A DNA stretch of 64,000 nt from Turritopsis dohrnii (lineage: Eukaryota > Cnidaria > Hydrozoa > Anthoathecata > Oceaniidae). Below the pieces are notes generated by a model that was given only the letters and a program-made list of their open reading frames with translations, ran no database searches and was not told the DNA's origin. The DNA lies in contig BQMF02000599.1 in the NCBI GenBank assembly GCA_027922465.2, forward strand, positions 62,001 through 126,000, given 5' to 3'. Made by a program: the position numbers and the translations under genes. Positions 9,668-24,600 of the stretch are shown in pieces (the first letter of the stretch is position 1; each line of letters starts with the position of its first letter).

Positions 9668-12600
9668 CTAAGTGATAAAAGAAAATGATAATCAAAACAC
9701 TACTTCAGGAATTTTTAGGTAATAACGTAGTCTGACAACATAGAATTACCTGTAGCATTCAATTGTGATTGTACCAGTTAATTTACGAAACAGAGAAACA
9801 ACTTCCTTCTGAAGCAAATCCTCAACATTTTGACCGTTCACCTAAATGTAACAACCACTCAATCCTTTCAAAAGTAATTCAAAAAATTTAATCCGTTAGA
9901 GCACTGAAAAAATACTGAAAGCATTGAATCCACAACAAAATGTTGTCTTATGCATGTTGATTTATCAAGTTTTGAAAATCAATACAGATACCAAAAACAA
10001 TAGTATGGTTATGGTCTGGGCGAATTAGAGTTGAACCCGGAACTAAATCCTCGTAAAGCATGTTTGGTATGGTTAGAAAGCAAATTTTATGTAGATTTAC
10101 CTGTAAAAAGCCTCCCTTCATAGCTATTGAGCAAAACATTTAAGGGAGATTTAAAGAGATAACAATAGTATGGTTAGCATTGATCGCCAAAACACCCAAC
10201 AAAAATTGATAGAGAGCAAGTAGTGAAAACTATAAATATTAAAGTTCAACCAGGAATGATATGAAACAATAAGACTTTGTCACCCTTTTTATAAAGAACT
10301 TTCTGTATACATAAATCCTGACTTAATGACTCAATGTTTCCGCAATAACAAATTACATTACCCTTTTTACAGATTCAGTATGAAAAGCATCTACTGTATG
10401 ATTAATAAGCTTAAAGCAAAAGACCAAGTAAAGAGATTTTTATCAAAACATACAGAAATGATTTTGTCTCCTGTTCGTAATTGTCTGTTTTCTTCAGCAA
10501 CACTTCCAGGGACAATTCTCTTTATGTAAACATACGAATTACTGTCTTCGTTCTTCGTAGTTCCTAATGTGATACCTAATCCTTTTTCTCCTTTATCTAA
10601 CTGCACCAGTATAATCTCACCCTACATCAGAGCAAAAAAAAAAATTCTTTTAATTTAAACAAATCATATATAACATTGAATGATTTGAGATATTTGTTTA
10701 GAGAGACCTTTGCGTACTTTGCTATTCCTTTGAAATTCCAGTACTACCAACTTAAGTTAGTCAATTGATACAAATGTAAGTATTCGATCCCTCGATTCTC
10801 GAAACCGTAGTGGGACAGGTGATTAAAAATTAAAGAATTGTCAATCATGCACTTCAAACCTGTTTTTTATCTTTGACCTAAAACGAACTAGTTTGTTAAA
10901 ACCAAAAAATCGGCCAAACAGAAAATTGGCTTTATCATAATCGCAGCAGTTTATAGGTGTACAGATGTCTTGCTGGATCTTTCAAATGTCAATAATGTCA
11001 ATAGACTTTTGCTTTCTTTCTTCACCTGTTTACACTACATTTTCAATGCTTTTGTTTATGATTTTGTAAAAACCTGGAACATGTGTTTTTTCTTGAAAAA
11101 GTTCGAGTGCAAACACCTGTAAAAATATAAATGACTCACAAGTCAGACAAAATCAACTCTAAGGTAAATGCAGTATGAATCTATCCATTCTATTATTATT
11201 ATACATACTTTCATGTACCAAATATTCAAGATAGCTAAACAAGACATACATACATTTGATGATGTTTTTGATGATGTAGACAACCTTCTTCTAGGAGATT
11301 GTCTATCACTCATAGCTGCATGATTAAATGCATCCAACTGTTTCAGAACAGGGGAGCCTGGTGCTGACCGAAACGAAAAAACTGGTGATGTAACAGTCTT
11401 AGGTGTTACATCTTTTGATCCACTGTCTTTCGTTATGGGGACTTGACTGGAAAATGACGTTTCTGAATGCAGACTAAATTTTCTTTGCAGTTCAACATTA
11501 ATTGTACTTGACTTTTCTGGCATTGACACAAGATTCTTTTCAACGGTGAATTGAATTCTTGGACCAAGCGAATTCAATAGGTCGTAAGCCATTTCAGGAG
11601 TAAAAGACTGTACAGAGTGGCCATTAATGCTTTTGATTACAAGACCTGGCTGAAACACTTGCTGCCTAAAAAACATAAATTATACTAAAATAATAACACA
11701 GAAAAAATTTTATTTTTGAAATTAATCCGTCTTTCTTTCACTTACTATACTATCATACAAGCTTTCTGGAAAAAATTTGATACTGCCATTTTTGCTCTGC
11801 CTCACATACAAAACACTCTTCAGCATGTTATTTGTTTATTTACTTTTATTATATACATACATGGTTAGCCAAACTCAGTTGCTATTGTATTTGCTTTCCA
11901 GGCGGGGTCACAGCTTAGCTTGGAGGCCCCGAAGTATTTGACACTTTTCTGAGTGACACAAACCCAATTAAGAGCCTGCGGTCTCCTGGAAGACCTCCTG
12001 CAACACAATGAACAAAGGTGTATCAGCTACCCAAATTCTCTAACATGGCATGGGTCAACCCATCAGTGTTGTATAATCACTCACACATGGGGAATTGCCT
12101 CCAAGGAGAATTAAACCCAAACCACTAGCACGAATTCAAGAGTTATAACCACTTCATTATGGTGTCATAATGAACAGCAGTAATGAACAACACTTACAGA
12201 TCAGCCGGTGTTCCCTTCACAACATCTTCTACTACTAGCTGGTGATCTAGCACTGTTAAGACCAAGCCGTGGACAGTTTTATTTTTCACTAAGTACAAAG
12301 TGGAAACATTCACTCCAATGAAATTTTGTTTTGTTAAAGTTGATAACTCAACATTTTCGCCATTTGTTGATTTCTTCGGAGATTTATATGGCCGCCGTCT
12401 TGGTTTGCCTAATATTGATTCAGAATCTGTTTGGCTATGTTCAATATCACCATTATGTGTAATTTTATTTTCATAATTTAATTCAGAGTCTTCGAATTTT
12501 GAAAGTGTAATATTGTGTTCCTTATTGATATTAATACTTGATGGTGAGCTAGTAGCAATAGGAAAGGAATTAGTAGCTTGCGGTTTGTCTGACGGTTGTT

Positions 12601-15600
12601 GTGGTAGCTTCAGCTTTTCGAAACTGTTCGTTAGTGAATCTTGAACCTCATTTGAACCTTCTGTGGTTACTCGTTGTTCTGGAAGTATGGAGGTATCATC
12701 ATCAGGAGGTGCATCAACAAAGTCTTTAGGAACATCAGCATCATCTTCACTCGTATAAACTGGAGATATACTCAGGTCTCGAATGGAATCATCTGAATCA
12801 TTGTACGTCATACTTTTAAGTAAGTGTTTTGCAATTCGATTACCTTCTCGTGACTGCCGGCCCTCTACTGAAAGAAAATCAAATCATTTAAAGATTTCAG
12901 CCATTCAGAATTGGAAATAAATAATAAGCAGTTTATTACTATTCATCGTTCTACTTTGAATGTCTTGCATGAGTTTCTCTGGTGATACAGGTCTACTGTT
13001 CATAAACAGTTCTTCAGGAATTTCGTTTTTTCTTGGTCTTTTGGCAATGATTCGTATTTCCCTAGCAGCACTACGAATCACTGATAACACTTCCTGGTGT
13101 GTCATGCCTTCTGTAATGTGATCATTTATTGCTAATATGATATCACCAACTTGAAACTTGCCACTTTTCTGAATTGGTTGTCCGGGAAACATCTTTTTGA
13201 TCATTATTTGTTCTAAGCAAAGAAAAAAAGCCTATAACTTTCAGGAATATTTAAGAGCAAGATCTGACACACAAAAATATAATTACCTTGATATACCAAA
13301 TCGGAATCCTTTCCACCGACCAAACTCAGGCCAATTCCGTCATCACCCTTTATGATGTCAACTTCGAAAATATGTTCTTTAGGATGATCTGCTTTTAAAG
13401 ACTGCATTTTGGAAACATTAGAAGATGTAGAAAGCAGTTGTTCAAAAGGAATTTCTATACCACGGTCAATGACCAGACACGCCGTACTTGAACTATGTTT
13501 CAAGATTTTCACAGCCTAAACAAAACAATTACATTTATCACAAATGGAACTAAAAAATAAAAATCTAATAATCAGCTCTAGAATGCATAAAGGAAAAGAA
13601 AAATCCTGGACATAAAAAAAACCAGCAAAATTTTTAAGAGTTATCTTTTACTAACTAGACAAAATATGTCCTTGATTTCGAGAGGCAGCGGTAAAGAGTA
13701 TCATAATTTTTGTAATTTGTTAGAAGTAGTTTCTATTGGATTTTTAATTTTAACTTTCGAAATGTTAGAATGCAAATGATAACTATTATACACCATAAAA
13801 AAAGTATAAGACCTGCTCGTGTAAAACATTCTCCAATGATATTCCATTGGCAGACAAAATTCTGTCTCCAATGCGAATTCTTCCAGATTCTCTGGCAGCT
13901 CCATCAGCATGCATTGATTTGACGTAAATCCCACCAAGTGGCAGGTCACTCTCGCGACCACCCTAAAATGAAAAAAAAAAAAGCATTTAAGTTGTCTTCA
14001 ATCAAATCATATAAGCTAATGATGAACTATTACATTTAAACTAAAAAACAACATTCAATCCAACAGCAAACATACTATAATGCTTAAACCAAAAGATCCA
14101 TTCTTCTTTCGTAGTTCTATGTCCATTTCTTCAATTGTTTCATCCATAATCCTATTTCCCCTCACAATTTCATCTGATAGATTCAACATGTCCTGGTGTT
14201 GCTCTTCAAAGCTTTGTGCATGGTCTACTTCATCTAGTTTATGTAGTTCTTGAAAATTACCAAATCTTTTCAGGGTTGATTGAAGATTTCCATCAACTTG
14301 CCTTGATGTTTCATCATCTGATTCATCACTCTCAGCCAATGAATTTCCATTGTCATGGATTTCCACACCGTTGACATAGATATTCTTCCTAGGTGTACCA
14401 TCTTCGCCGTAATTTTCATGCATACTCTGTGAGCCAGTAGAAGATGCTTGAGGTGAAACATGTTCTCTAGCTATGACTGGGATGTCTTTTGATACTATTT
14501 TAAGGATGATATTCATGGTATTAAGAAGAATACAAAATATGTAAATAAACAAACATTAACACACAGGTTCATACCATCCACTGGACGTTCACTGTACTGA
14601 TCACTTTCATCATCTACAAAATCAAATCTGGACAATTTCTCCTGCAATGCATCAAACTCCGTGTTTACACCATGCGGCTCCCAATCATTGTAGTTCTCTC
14701 TGGAAAGCTGTGATTGGTTAAGGTTAGGAGACAATCCAGACTTGTCTGAAAATAAATGGAAATGGTAGAGATGACTATACACTTTGCGAAAAAAAAGACT
14801 CACTGAACCCTACTTACCAAAGATATTACCATGAGAAAAACCTTTGGAAATTACAAGCTCGACACAATTTCCAGCTTTTCGCAGAAGGTCAACAGCCTCT
14901 TCGTGATACACTGTTTCCAAGTTGTGACCATTTACAGACAATATTTTATCACCTGTTAATCATACAAAAAATAAACGTTGCATATTGGAATAAAAGAATA
15001 AAATTTAAATACAATTCCTGATCTTGGTCAAACAAGATCGATGAGTTTGTAAGATGCAAAGATAGAACCTTGTCTGCGAAATCCTGATTGAGTAATCTAC
15101 AAAGATATCAAATTATGATCAATGTTTTTTCACCTTCATTGAGTCTACCATCTCTTGCACAAACACTCCCTGGTTTGATATCTTTAATAAATATTCCTTG
15201 CGCAATTCGTTTAGAATCTTCACCACCAACAATAGTTATACCCAGACCCTCATTTGAATGTTTTCGAATGCTCACTACAACATTTTTGTCTACATTGGGC
15301 ACTGTCAACAAATTGCTTGTACGATGAGATATCGATGCTGAATCTAAGTTACAGAAGGCTCCAATAATGATCATCACTTAACTCGTACACTTTCGTACAA
15401 AAAAAGGAGAAATTCTCTCACCTTTCTTTGAAATCTCTTTAGGTGTTTGTGAAGGCTCATTTAAAGAAGCTAATGATAACAGAGAAGGTTTTATTAGACA
15501 TCTACACAATAACATCATAATTCAAATAAGTTATAGTTATTGCACACAAAAGTAAAGAACCAAGAATTAAACTTAAATTTTATATACAGAACATATACTA

Positions 15601-18600
15601 ATAAAATATTATATTGGAAACATACCTTGGGAAGAAAGTGCCTTCTGTGGAGCATTTCGACTTTGGTTAAAAATCTGGAATCGATGAAAAGACTGACACA
15701 TCTTGAACAAATATTTTGATCTGAAAGTGTGATATAAAGCATTGAATTACAATCAACAAAGAGGTTCAAAAGAAGTCTTATTCACAATGTTTAACATAAA
15801 CATCCCCCCTCCTCCACCCCGGCCCCAATTTTCTACAACTTTGTAAAAACTTGAACTAACATTTGGTTTTTAAAACATAATAAGACTTTGTCATTTTTGT
15901 ATCTTCAATGTTTCTATTCAGGAAAAAATTAAGGCTAAAAATTATACTACTAATGATTTCAAAATAAATAAAGATGAACACAACGCACCTTCGATAGTGG
16001 TTTGTGAAGAAAACCATCTTCGGATGCTCATCCGGGTTCTTTGGTTTTATTAGGAATTTCTTTTTCTGAAATTAAAAAACGATTTACGATTACTCACTAT
16101 TTCCTCATCATTACAGCAGATTATTTTGTTTTACAATACACAATATAGCAGAGAGCAAGTTATGGCACCTCAAAATTGAATTCTTTAATCAGATTCCACG
16201 CTTGTTTATGTACGGCAGCTCTTTGCATCCCTTTAGGCTGAAACAAAAATAAAATCAAGTTTTACAGCAAATTCCAATACACTGAGAATGTCAATATAAC
16301 TTCACACATACTTCCAATATAAATATCCCTCTGATACAGATGCCAAGCCAAACAATATCAGTTTCAATCTTTTTGGACTAGAAAAACCAATGAATTCTCA
16401 TGAAAAAAACGGTTAGTATTCAATATAAATAACAAAATTTGATGAGTGCTCATTCTGCTCTTATTTAAACCAATGAACATTGAACATTGAAAAGTAAATA
16501 GATAACGTGAATAATCCCATCACAAGAAGACATGTAAGCATTATTATATACATGATTGAAAACTTTTTATTTGCAAAGAACAACCACACAACACATTCAT
16601 TATGTACATTGTGTTTAATACCTTTTTATTCATTTTCGGTGTTACTGACTGAATATAAAAAATTCTCAAAACAAAAAACAAAAGTATGAGAACTGCAAGC
16701 AGTGATAGAACCACTAATCCTATGTTTAAAATTGTTAGTAAGGAAATAAGAGAAAAATAATAATGTTTTCGTATAATAATCACTTTGAAAAAAATATTGT
16801 ATATAACAGCAATTTTTCTTAATAGAATTATTGAAATAGAATGCCTTGTCAATTATAAATAAGAATCAATGGCACATCGTTATCATGCTTATGCAGACAG
16901 AGCTAGTAAATCGTAAATCATAATATTGCATTAACATTTTATGAACTATTGCTCGTTCAAATAAAATACAGTAAAAAGTAACTCCACAACATACCCTGGA
17001 CACTTTATGGAAAATGACGCCATACTCTGGTAGTTTCCTTGCTTCTTCCAGAAATCCTGTCTCAGCTTCATGAGTTGAAAGGCCACTGTGAGATTGATGC
17101 ATCAAAGGCAATGTGCATAACAATTCCATGCGTGACATTCTACTAAGAACCTTAATATAAAAACTCTTATGAAATAGTTAGAAAATAATGATGAAAGAAA
17201 AATTAAATTTTATTGTAAGTCCTGGAAATATTGCTGGATAAGGAAAACCATGAAAAAATCATATAGATGAGACAGCAAAGATACTAACCCTTCCAGGAAT
17301 GTAGTGCTCAAGACGAAAATATTCTGTGTTGTGATATTCGGGTTTAAAAGGACCATACTCAGCTTGCAAAGCATAAGCAACTAAAGTGAGTAACACGTCA
17401 TCTGGGCAGTGTGTGCGACTCTGAACTATATCTTGTCTTAGCTGAAGATAGTACAAATGAATTGTTAGTTGATGCCTAAATCAAAAACAAAATAAAAATC
17501 TGTTATTGTGTAATTAAGTGTGCAAAGTAAATCAAGGAAACATACATGAGATCATGTACCCGCAACTAGACGTTTAGGAGATAATTCTCGGTCAAAGATT
17601 TCACAATCTAGTCCACAAAAAGTTTCAGACCCAAAATTAGCTTCTCCACAATTATGAAGTATTTGTTGTCCTTCGTTGAAGTTGCTGATGAACCAGTAAA
17701 AGGCCTTGCTAAAATTGAGCTGTTGCACGTTATGGAGACTTTGCAGAGGTTCTCCTTATTTCAAGTAGGGGGACAGAATTCAAATTGATTAGTCGCATTG
17801 AAAGTCAAGTAATACTTTTCAACTTATAACTGTGGACAGTGAAGATAAAGTCTTGTATGTTCTTGCAGCAACTTTAATAGAAAATGGAATTAAACAAAAA
17901 CAGATGGAAAAGCGAAAGTATTGAGGTCAAACAAATTTATTGAAAAAGAGAGGAATTTGGTATGACTAGTGACAAGATTAGCAAAATCAGATAAGGTTTT
18001 CAAAGCAATACTTCCAGCGATATTCCTCGCTATCCTTCTTTTTCTTTATGTCAGCTGCTTGGTTTATCAACTGCTCAATATTTAGAAATAATTATGAGGA
18101 ACAATTCCATTTTAAAAATGAATTTTTTGTGAAGCTATAATTTCGTCCGAATTCGGACCCTGTTACTATGTCAAGGAATGTAATATTTCATGGTGTTATG
18201 GATCATGAAGTTTTTTTCGACAAGTTTAACTCTTTAAAGACTTCTAAAGAGTAGAAAAACATCTCTAGAGTGTCCTGCAGTATAAAAATATACTAAAAGT
18301 GCAAAGAATGTGAAAGTTACCTTAGAACACTCGGATTTTCAACAAAGAACTTCACTTTAAAATATAACACAAATTCTGACTTCTGTTTCTTCATTTTCTA
18401 TGAGCATAAACCATTTCATTATATTTGGTAATGGTATAAATTTGCATAATAATTTGATGTTTGCTTGTATACCTCATCTTTCCAACCAGTTGGGGCATAC
18501 TTTGTAAGCTTAGAATCCAAATCAACAAACACATGTTCTTCATCTAAAAGTTTTACATCAGAAAAACAAAACATTAAGCAAATCCCGATAATTAAGTTCA

Positions 18601-21600
18601 CAAACAAAAAGCATCTTGAAAATTTCTGTTTAATAATAATTGTTTAAGCAAAGAACACCAAAACACTAAGCAAACCTTTAAGCTGCGTAAGACCAAAGTA
18701 CACAGTTTCTTTGATACTCATATGAGAAGATATCTGATCAAACAAATCTTTGCCCTTGGAATTTACCTAAAAGACAGGATATTCAACGAAAGTTGATTCC
18801 ACTATAATGAACTTACACAAAAAATTCAACAATCAGCACAAAACGTAACTCACTTGAATGTTTGTTTGTACTTTCTGGGTGTTCGGTAGAATGACTGATA
18901 TCTGTCGTGTTCCTTTAGGTAGTGGTCCAAGACGAGGCTACATGAAAAATCAAAACATATGCAGAAGCCACAGCTTGAAGTCTGATCCTGTCACAATGAA
19001 TGTTTCAGAATCTTACAGGTGTGATGTCAATGAAAGCAGTTTCTGGATTCGAAGAGACTCGCACAAATTCTGGGCCTAAATGTGGCTAAAAAGAAAAACC
19101 TAAATTATCAGGAAATCAATCATTTTAATCATGTGAAAAGCAAATTTGATTGTTCAACATAAATGTGAAGATAGCAACAAAAGGCAGATAACTGTGGACC
19201 AATGAAATAATTGTTTTCTCCATAATTATTAGAAAAAACATTATGGTTTAGTATCATGAACTGAAAACAAATTATCATTGATAAGATACTTTTATTTAAT
19301 CCTTATTGAATGATAATAGAATAGGTTGCTTGGGTTTTCTTGTGAATTGGAGGAGTAACATGTGCAAAAGTTTACAAAAACAAAACAATAGCAAATAAAA
19401 TACTTTTACTATTTCATCGTTCACATTGTGTGTAGAATTATGCAAATCTGATGATATTAGCAAAATAAAAGATTTTCGAATAGTATAGTTTGAAATAGAC
19501 TTTCATAGTAAAGCAAATGAACTAAACTAAAATAAAATGAATCTTTTGTTTTATGTCACGTCACCATCCTTGCACCACTTCAGCTTTGCATAGTTCATTA
19601 CTTCACTACTGTTTGCCTAACAACACGTCACGCCATTCTTAATTACAAAGATTGATGCCTTATTTTAAGATAGAACTTTTATAAAAAGAGTCTCAGTAAT
19701 TCCAACTCTGTTTGATTTTATTTATAAATTGGAACATCCGTATTCACACGATCTATTTGCTAAGACTATAAACTATTCTATGAATATCATACCAATTCAA
19801 TCGTTCGATATTGTTGGGGTTGTCGAATCGAAATCACTTTTGAGCCATCATCAGAAAACTGTGAAATAGTACTGCCACTTCCAAATCTATTAAATTTAAA
19901 TAAAATACAGGTATATTTTAAATTCAAACATGTAACATAAAAAATATTATATTGATGAAATATTATATGTAACGTTTATGTTATAATAAGCATGTCACAC
20001 TTTTTTATTTTAGAAACTGACTGTTTTGGTTCATTTTTTCAGTCAAGTTTTTCATAGGAGCGCATGAAACCACGCAGAGACAACGTTATTATTTCAGTCA
20101 GACCCTACATAGCGTTTGTTTGGATTTCAAAATAAACATGATTGGCTATCGCGACCAAAAAGCAATAACAACTAGGTTCCTTTGTAACTTTTCAACAGTT
20201 TTGAAAAGCAGAATGGATGATGTACATATACAAAAATTATTGGTGGAAAAGTTTCAGTAGCCACACTTTTTTGGAGTTCGGTTAGGGAAACTTCCGGACA
20301 ACATTCCATTTCAAATTTTTAAAAAAAAATCTGTTAGTGTAATAAGCTAAATTATGTGCGCCTTTCCTGAATACCCTAGACATAAAAACAACATAGGCAT
20401 GGGAAAAGCAGAGTACTGGGAAAAGTTATGATATTGTTTTGGTCTATTTTGTGCATTTTGGGGATTTTGGGAAAGCACATTTATGACATCAAATAACACA
20501 GAAATTGGGAATAAGGTCATGATGTAAGTTGGGTACTTTTCCATAAAATTTCGAGCTATCCCTGATAGTTGTGAAACCAGGACCATTTAATCGACGACGA
20601 GTCAGATGAATACACCGTTCTGCATGACCGAACATTCCTCATTTTCTATTGTAGTACTTTCTGATACAATCACCTTTGTTTCATAGAAATTTTACAAAAG
20701 TGTGAATGAACGACAACATTTTTAATAGAAAACAAAGAATTTACTGTATATAAGTCATACGACATTTTATTCATAAGCTTCTGCTCTGTCTGAGGTATTC
20801 CACAAAATAGCTGTTCTACAGTTGTCTGATAACACATCATAAAAAATATGGTACGATGGAGTTCACACAGCATTTAACTTTGTTGCAAAAACAGTGTCTT
20901 CTCCTATCTTTCCAAACAAATACAGTACACTTTTTTTGCAGAAATGTTGCTTGAGTGCTTCTGTACTCTGAATCATACTGTAACACTTTGAAAGCCTAAC
21001 TCATCTCATAATTTTGGTCATGGCACGAGACACTTCTTCTAGAACGTTTTTAAGTGATTGCTGAGCAGTTTTGGGCTTCCTAGAAGACTGCCATTATTTA
21101 AAGTAAAGTACTACTTATCGGGCCTCAAATCAACATAAAACATATTTTTACAAAAGTCCTTAAATTCCAAGCTTTTCGGATGGAAAAACTTTCGGCAAGT
21201 GAAAACTTTAAATGGAAAAACATTCAGATGAAATTTGTCCAAAACTTTTTCCTGACGAATGTTTGCATTGTTAATGTATACAACAATGAATAATTTAAAG
21301 AAAACAAGGTTCTCAACGAAAGTATTGTACATTAGATTTAACAATGATTGCAGGAAAACAGTTTGACAGATACTGTTTACAATGTTTAAGAAAGTGAAGA
21401 TCTTTATTGCTGCTGACCTTCAGCAACAGTTTGATTAAAAACCATAAAAAAGTTTTACACAGGATTCCAGAATAGCATAATGATTCATGTGCCTAAGTTT
21501 ACACAGGAAAGTTTCTATTTAAGAGCAATGACTGCGTTGACATGTGTGCTTCCATGGAGAATGTATAGATACCCTAAGATTTTATAGATAACATTGATTG

Positions 21601-24600
21601 TACTTACATTCATCACAATTTCTAATTTAGCCCTCACCCAGCCATATTGGTGTTTCAGCCGGACACGTTAAGGTTATGCTAATACTGCTTAAATTTAGTT
21701 CTCACTAGACAGACAGAAACTATTTATATTTTTATGCAACCTTGATGAAAAGAAACATGTACCTCTTTAAAGTATCATTGGGCCAGTAACTATGTGTTGT
21801 TTCACCAAGCACGTATGCACCATGTGTCAAAGAAACTTGAGAAGAATACTGGCTAGTAGGGGAATGAAGTGAAGCACCATCCAGATAACCGGTGCTGTGA
21901 TGATGTGTTAGGTTCTTACGACTTCCTAGACAGACCACGCATTATTACAATTTATAGTTTATATCAACATTATTGCAAAATAAAGAATGAAGTAGTTCAC
22001 CTGTATCTTTATGTAATCCAAGTGTACCATCCACCATAGTACCAGCATCAACATTCAAGGAAGGCATACTTTTATAATTTTTCAAAGGTGATGCTTTTCT
22101 TGGAATTTCCCTAGTATAACCGTTATCTTGTAGCTTTTTATTTTCCATATCCATCAGAACTTGAAAATCGGGGCTGGAGTAAGTTGGTGACCATGCTTTC
22201 GGAATTTCAGGTTGTTTGAGCAGTTCATTTGGATGGGGGGTTTTTTGGGCTAGTGTTTCCGACAATGGTTTCTTTTCAATGTTAACTGATCGAGGAGATA
22301 ACGATTCTTTATGCTTAGACAATTTTTTGTTGTCAACTGCATCCCAAGCACCAGAATTTATAATTTCAAAATCATTAACACTTTCCTTTTCCAAATCTAT
22401 GAAGATAAAATTTAAAATGATGCTATTGGAAGATCTCAAAAGGATTTATCGATTTATTTATTGATTAATTGGCATAAGGCACCAAACATTCAATGAACTG
22501 TCAGTGGTAGATGGAGATGAGTTAAGTTGCAGTCAGGAGAAGGAAAGGGTTTCTTTTTAGTACTTTCAATACTTGTAGGATTTAATTCATTCTCTGCAAA
22601 AACATACAACAAAAACTTCAGTCAATCACTTTAAGTTTTGAAAATCAAATTCCAAAAATGAGAGGACTGGGATAGAATTAAACCTCTTTTCTTTTGTTCT
22701 GTTTATAAAAGGAGACATAAACATCAATTTATTCCTATCCAATAGAAACACATTTCACCTACCATACAAATTAATAGTGGGTCCTGTCCCTTTTGATTTA
22801 GCAACAGATGGAAGCTTTCCAACTGGTTGAAGATGTGACAAACTGGAAGCAAATGGATAGATTTCATATTCGCTGTCTATTGCATTCTTTTGGAGTCCAA
22901 GACTAAGTGACACTGGCTATAAAAATAATGTTACATAATTATATAAATACCCATAAAAAATACCTATAAAACAGCTATAAAAATATCGTTATATAATTAT
23001 ATAAACCCACCCAGACATTAAAATACCAGGTTGGCATCCGGTGGGGCCAGTCTTGCTTAATTGGAGGGGAAAGCTTCTTCAGCTTTGGCTGGCAACCTTA
23101 CTTGTGATGGTGTCTTGATAAAAACACCTGGTTGGCAAGCCAAAATTGTCTTTAGGGGCAGGTAGAGATACCACCCAGTCTGGTACCCCTACTTCGTCTT
23201 TTAGTGCAGATGTGCTGCTTGCAGGGCTATATCTACTCTAGGATGATGAACACCGGTCTCCTTGTTGCACTTGACAAGTTGCGCTTTGACGGCACCCTGC
23301 AGCTGTAAGGGTTTGCATCCTTAGAGGCCACAACATTACTTTTGTTACAACAATAGGTTCATAACTAACAGCAAACCTATATTGAAATGATCCTCTATCA
23401 CGAGTTCTTCAGCCAACACAACTTTGGATTTCTTTCTCCTCATTATGAAAAAAATGTCAAATTCCAGTAAATCTAAATTGGATTCTCGTAAATCACCAAC
23501 GCCTTTCTCACTTTCTCTAATATTCGTGAGCTTTGTGGGAACTTCTCTCATTTGGAATCCTTTCCAGCCAACTCATCTCCTGACATTCTTGCTGTTTATG
23601 AAACTAATCTTAACCCTTCTATTAGCTCTTCTGATTTTGATGCACCAGGTTATCTTCCAATTAATTGCAAGGACTCATCTATTCTTATGCATGGCCTTGG
23701 TATTTATGTTTGTGACTGTCTTCCTGTCAGTGGTCAATTGAATCTCGAATCTCCTGATGAATCTTTCATCTGTCTACGCCTTTCTCTTTTGCATTCGAAT
23801 AGTTATCTTTTCTTTGTGTATCACTCCCCATCTTTTGAGTCGTGCAGCGTCATCAATTCTATCTCGGAAAATATTGATAAAGCTCTCATAACTCACCCTA
23901 CTGCTAATATCTTTGTGTTCGGTGACTTCAATATCCATCATGCTGACTGGTTACCATTCTCTCAAACTACCTCCCCATCTGGCCTTCGCACTTTCAACTT
24001 TGCTCTCACTCTCTTACTCAGCTTGTGAACTCTCCCACTTGCGTACCTGATTGAGCTGATCAGGAGCCTTCTTTACTTGACCTATTCCTTTTGTCTAACC
24101 CGAACATTTGCGATACATCAACATCTGCTCCTTTAGGTAATTCTGATCATTCTGCCGTTAACGCAGCCATTTACTTTCATTCCGCTTGCCCACACGATCC
24201 ACTTATGCATCGCAAAGTTTATTCATACCATTGCGTTGACTGAGACAGCTTTCGAGATCTGATTCTTGATCTGCCGGTTGATCATATCTTTGCCTGTGAT
24301 GCAGAGAGTGCAGTGGAGATCTATTCTTGGCTTCAGGTCGGTATTGATGTATTTGTTCCTTCTCGTAAATATCAGGTTAAACCTCACTCTACCCCCTGGT
24401 TCTCTCCTGCCATCGCTGCTGCAATTGCCTATCGTAATCATTTTTTCCATCGTTATCAATGTTGTAGTAGTAAGGAAAACAGGTGTCTTTTCACCAGAGC
24501 TCGCAACAACTGTAAAAAAGTCATTGAGGAGGCTGAACGCACTTATTGAAATCTGGTCCATGATCGGCTTATATCTGAACCTATTGAGTCTTGTGATTTC

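Noticed and set aside
22564..22593. 30-base microexon in the PTPN13 linker
   Set aside because: It is phase-neutral, but the donor (AAA/GTACTA) is poor and flanking exons join without it. Kept only as a possible alternative exon.
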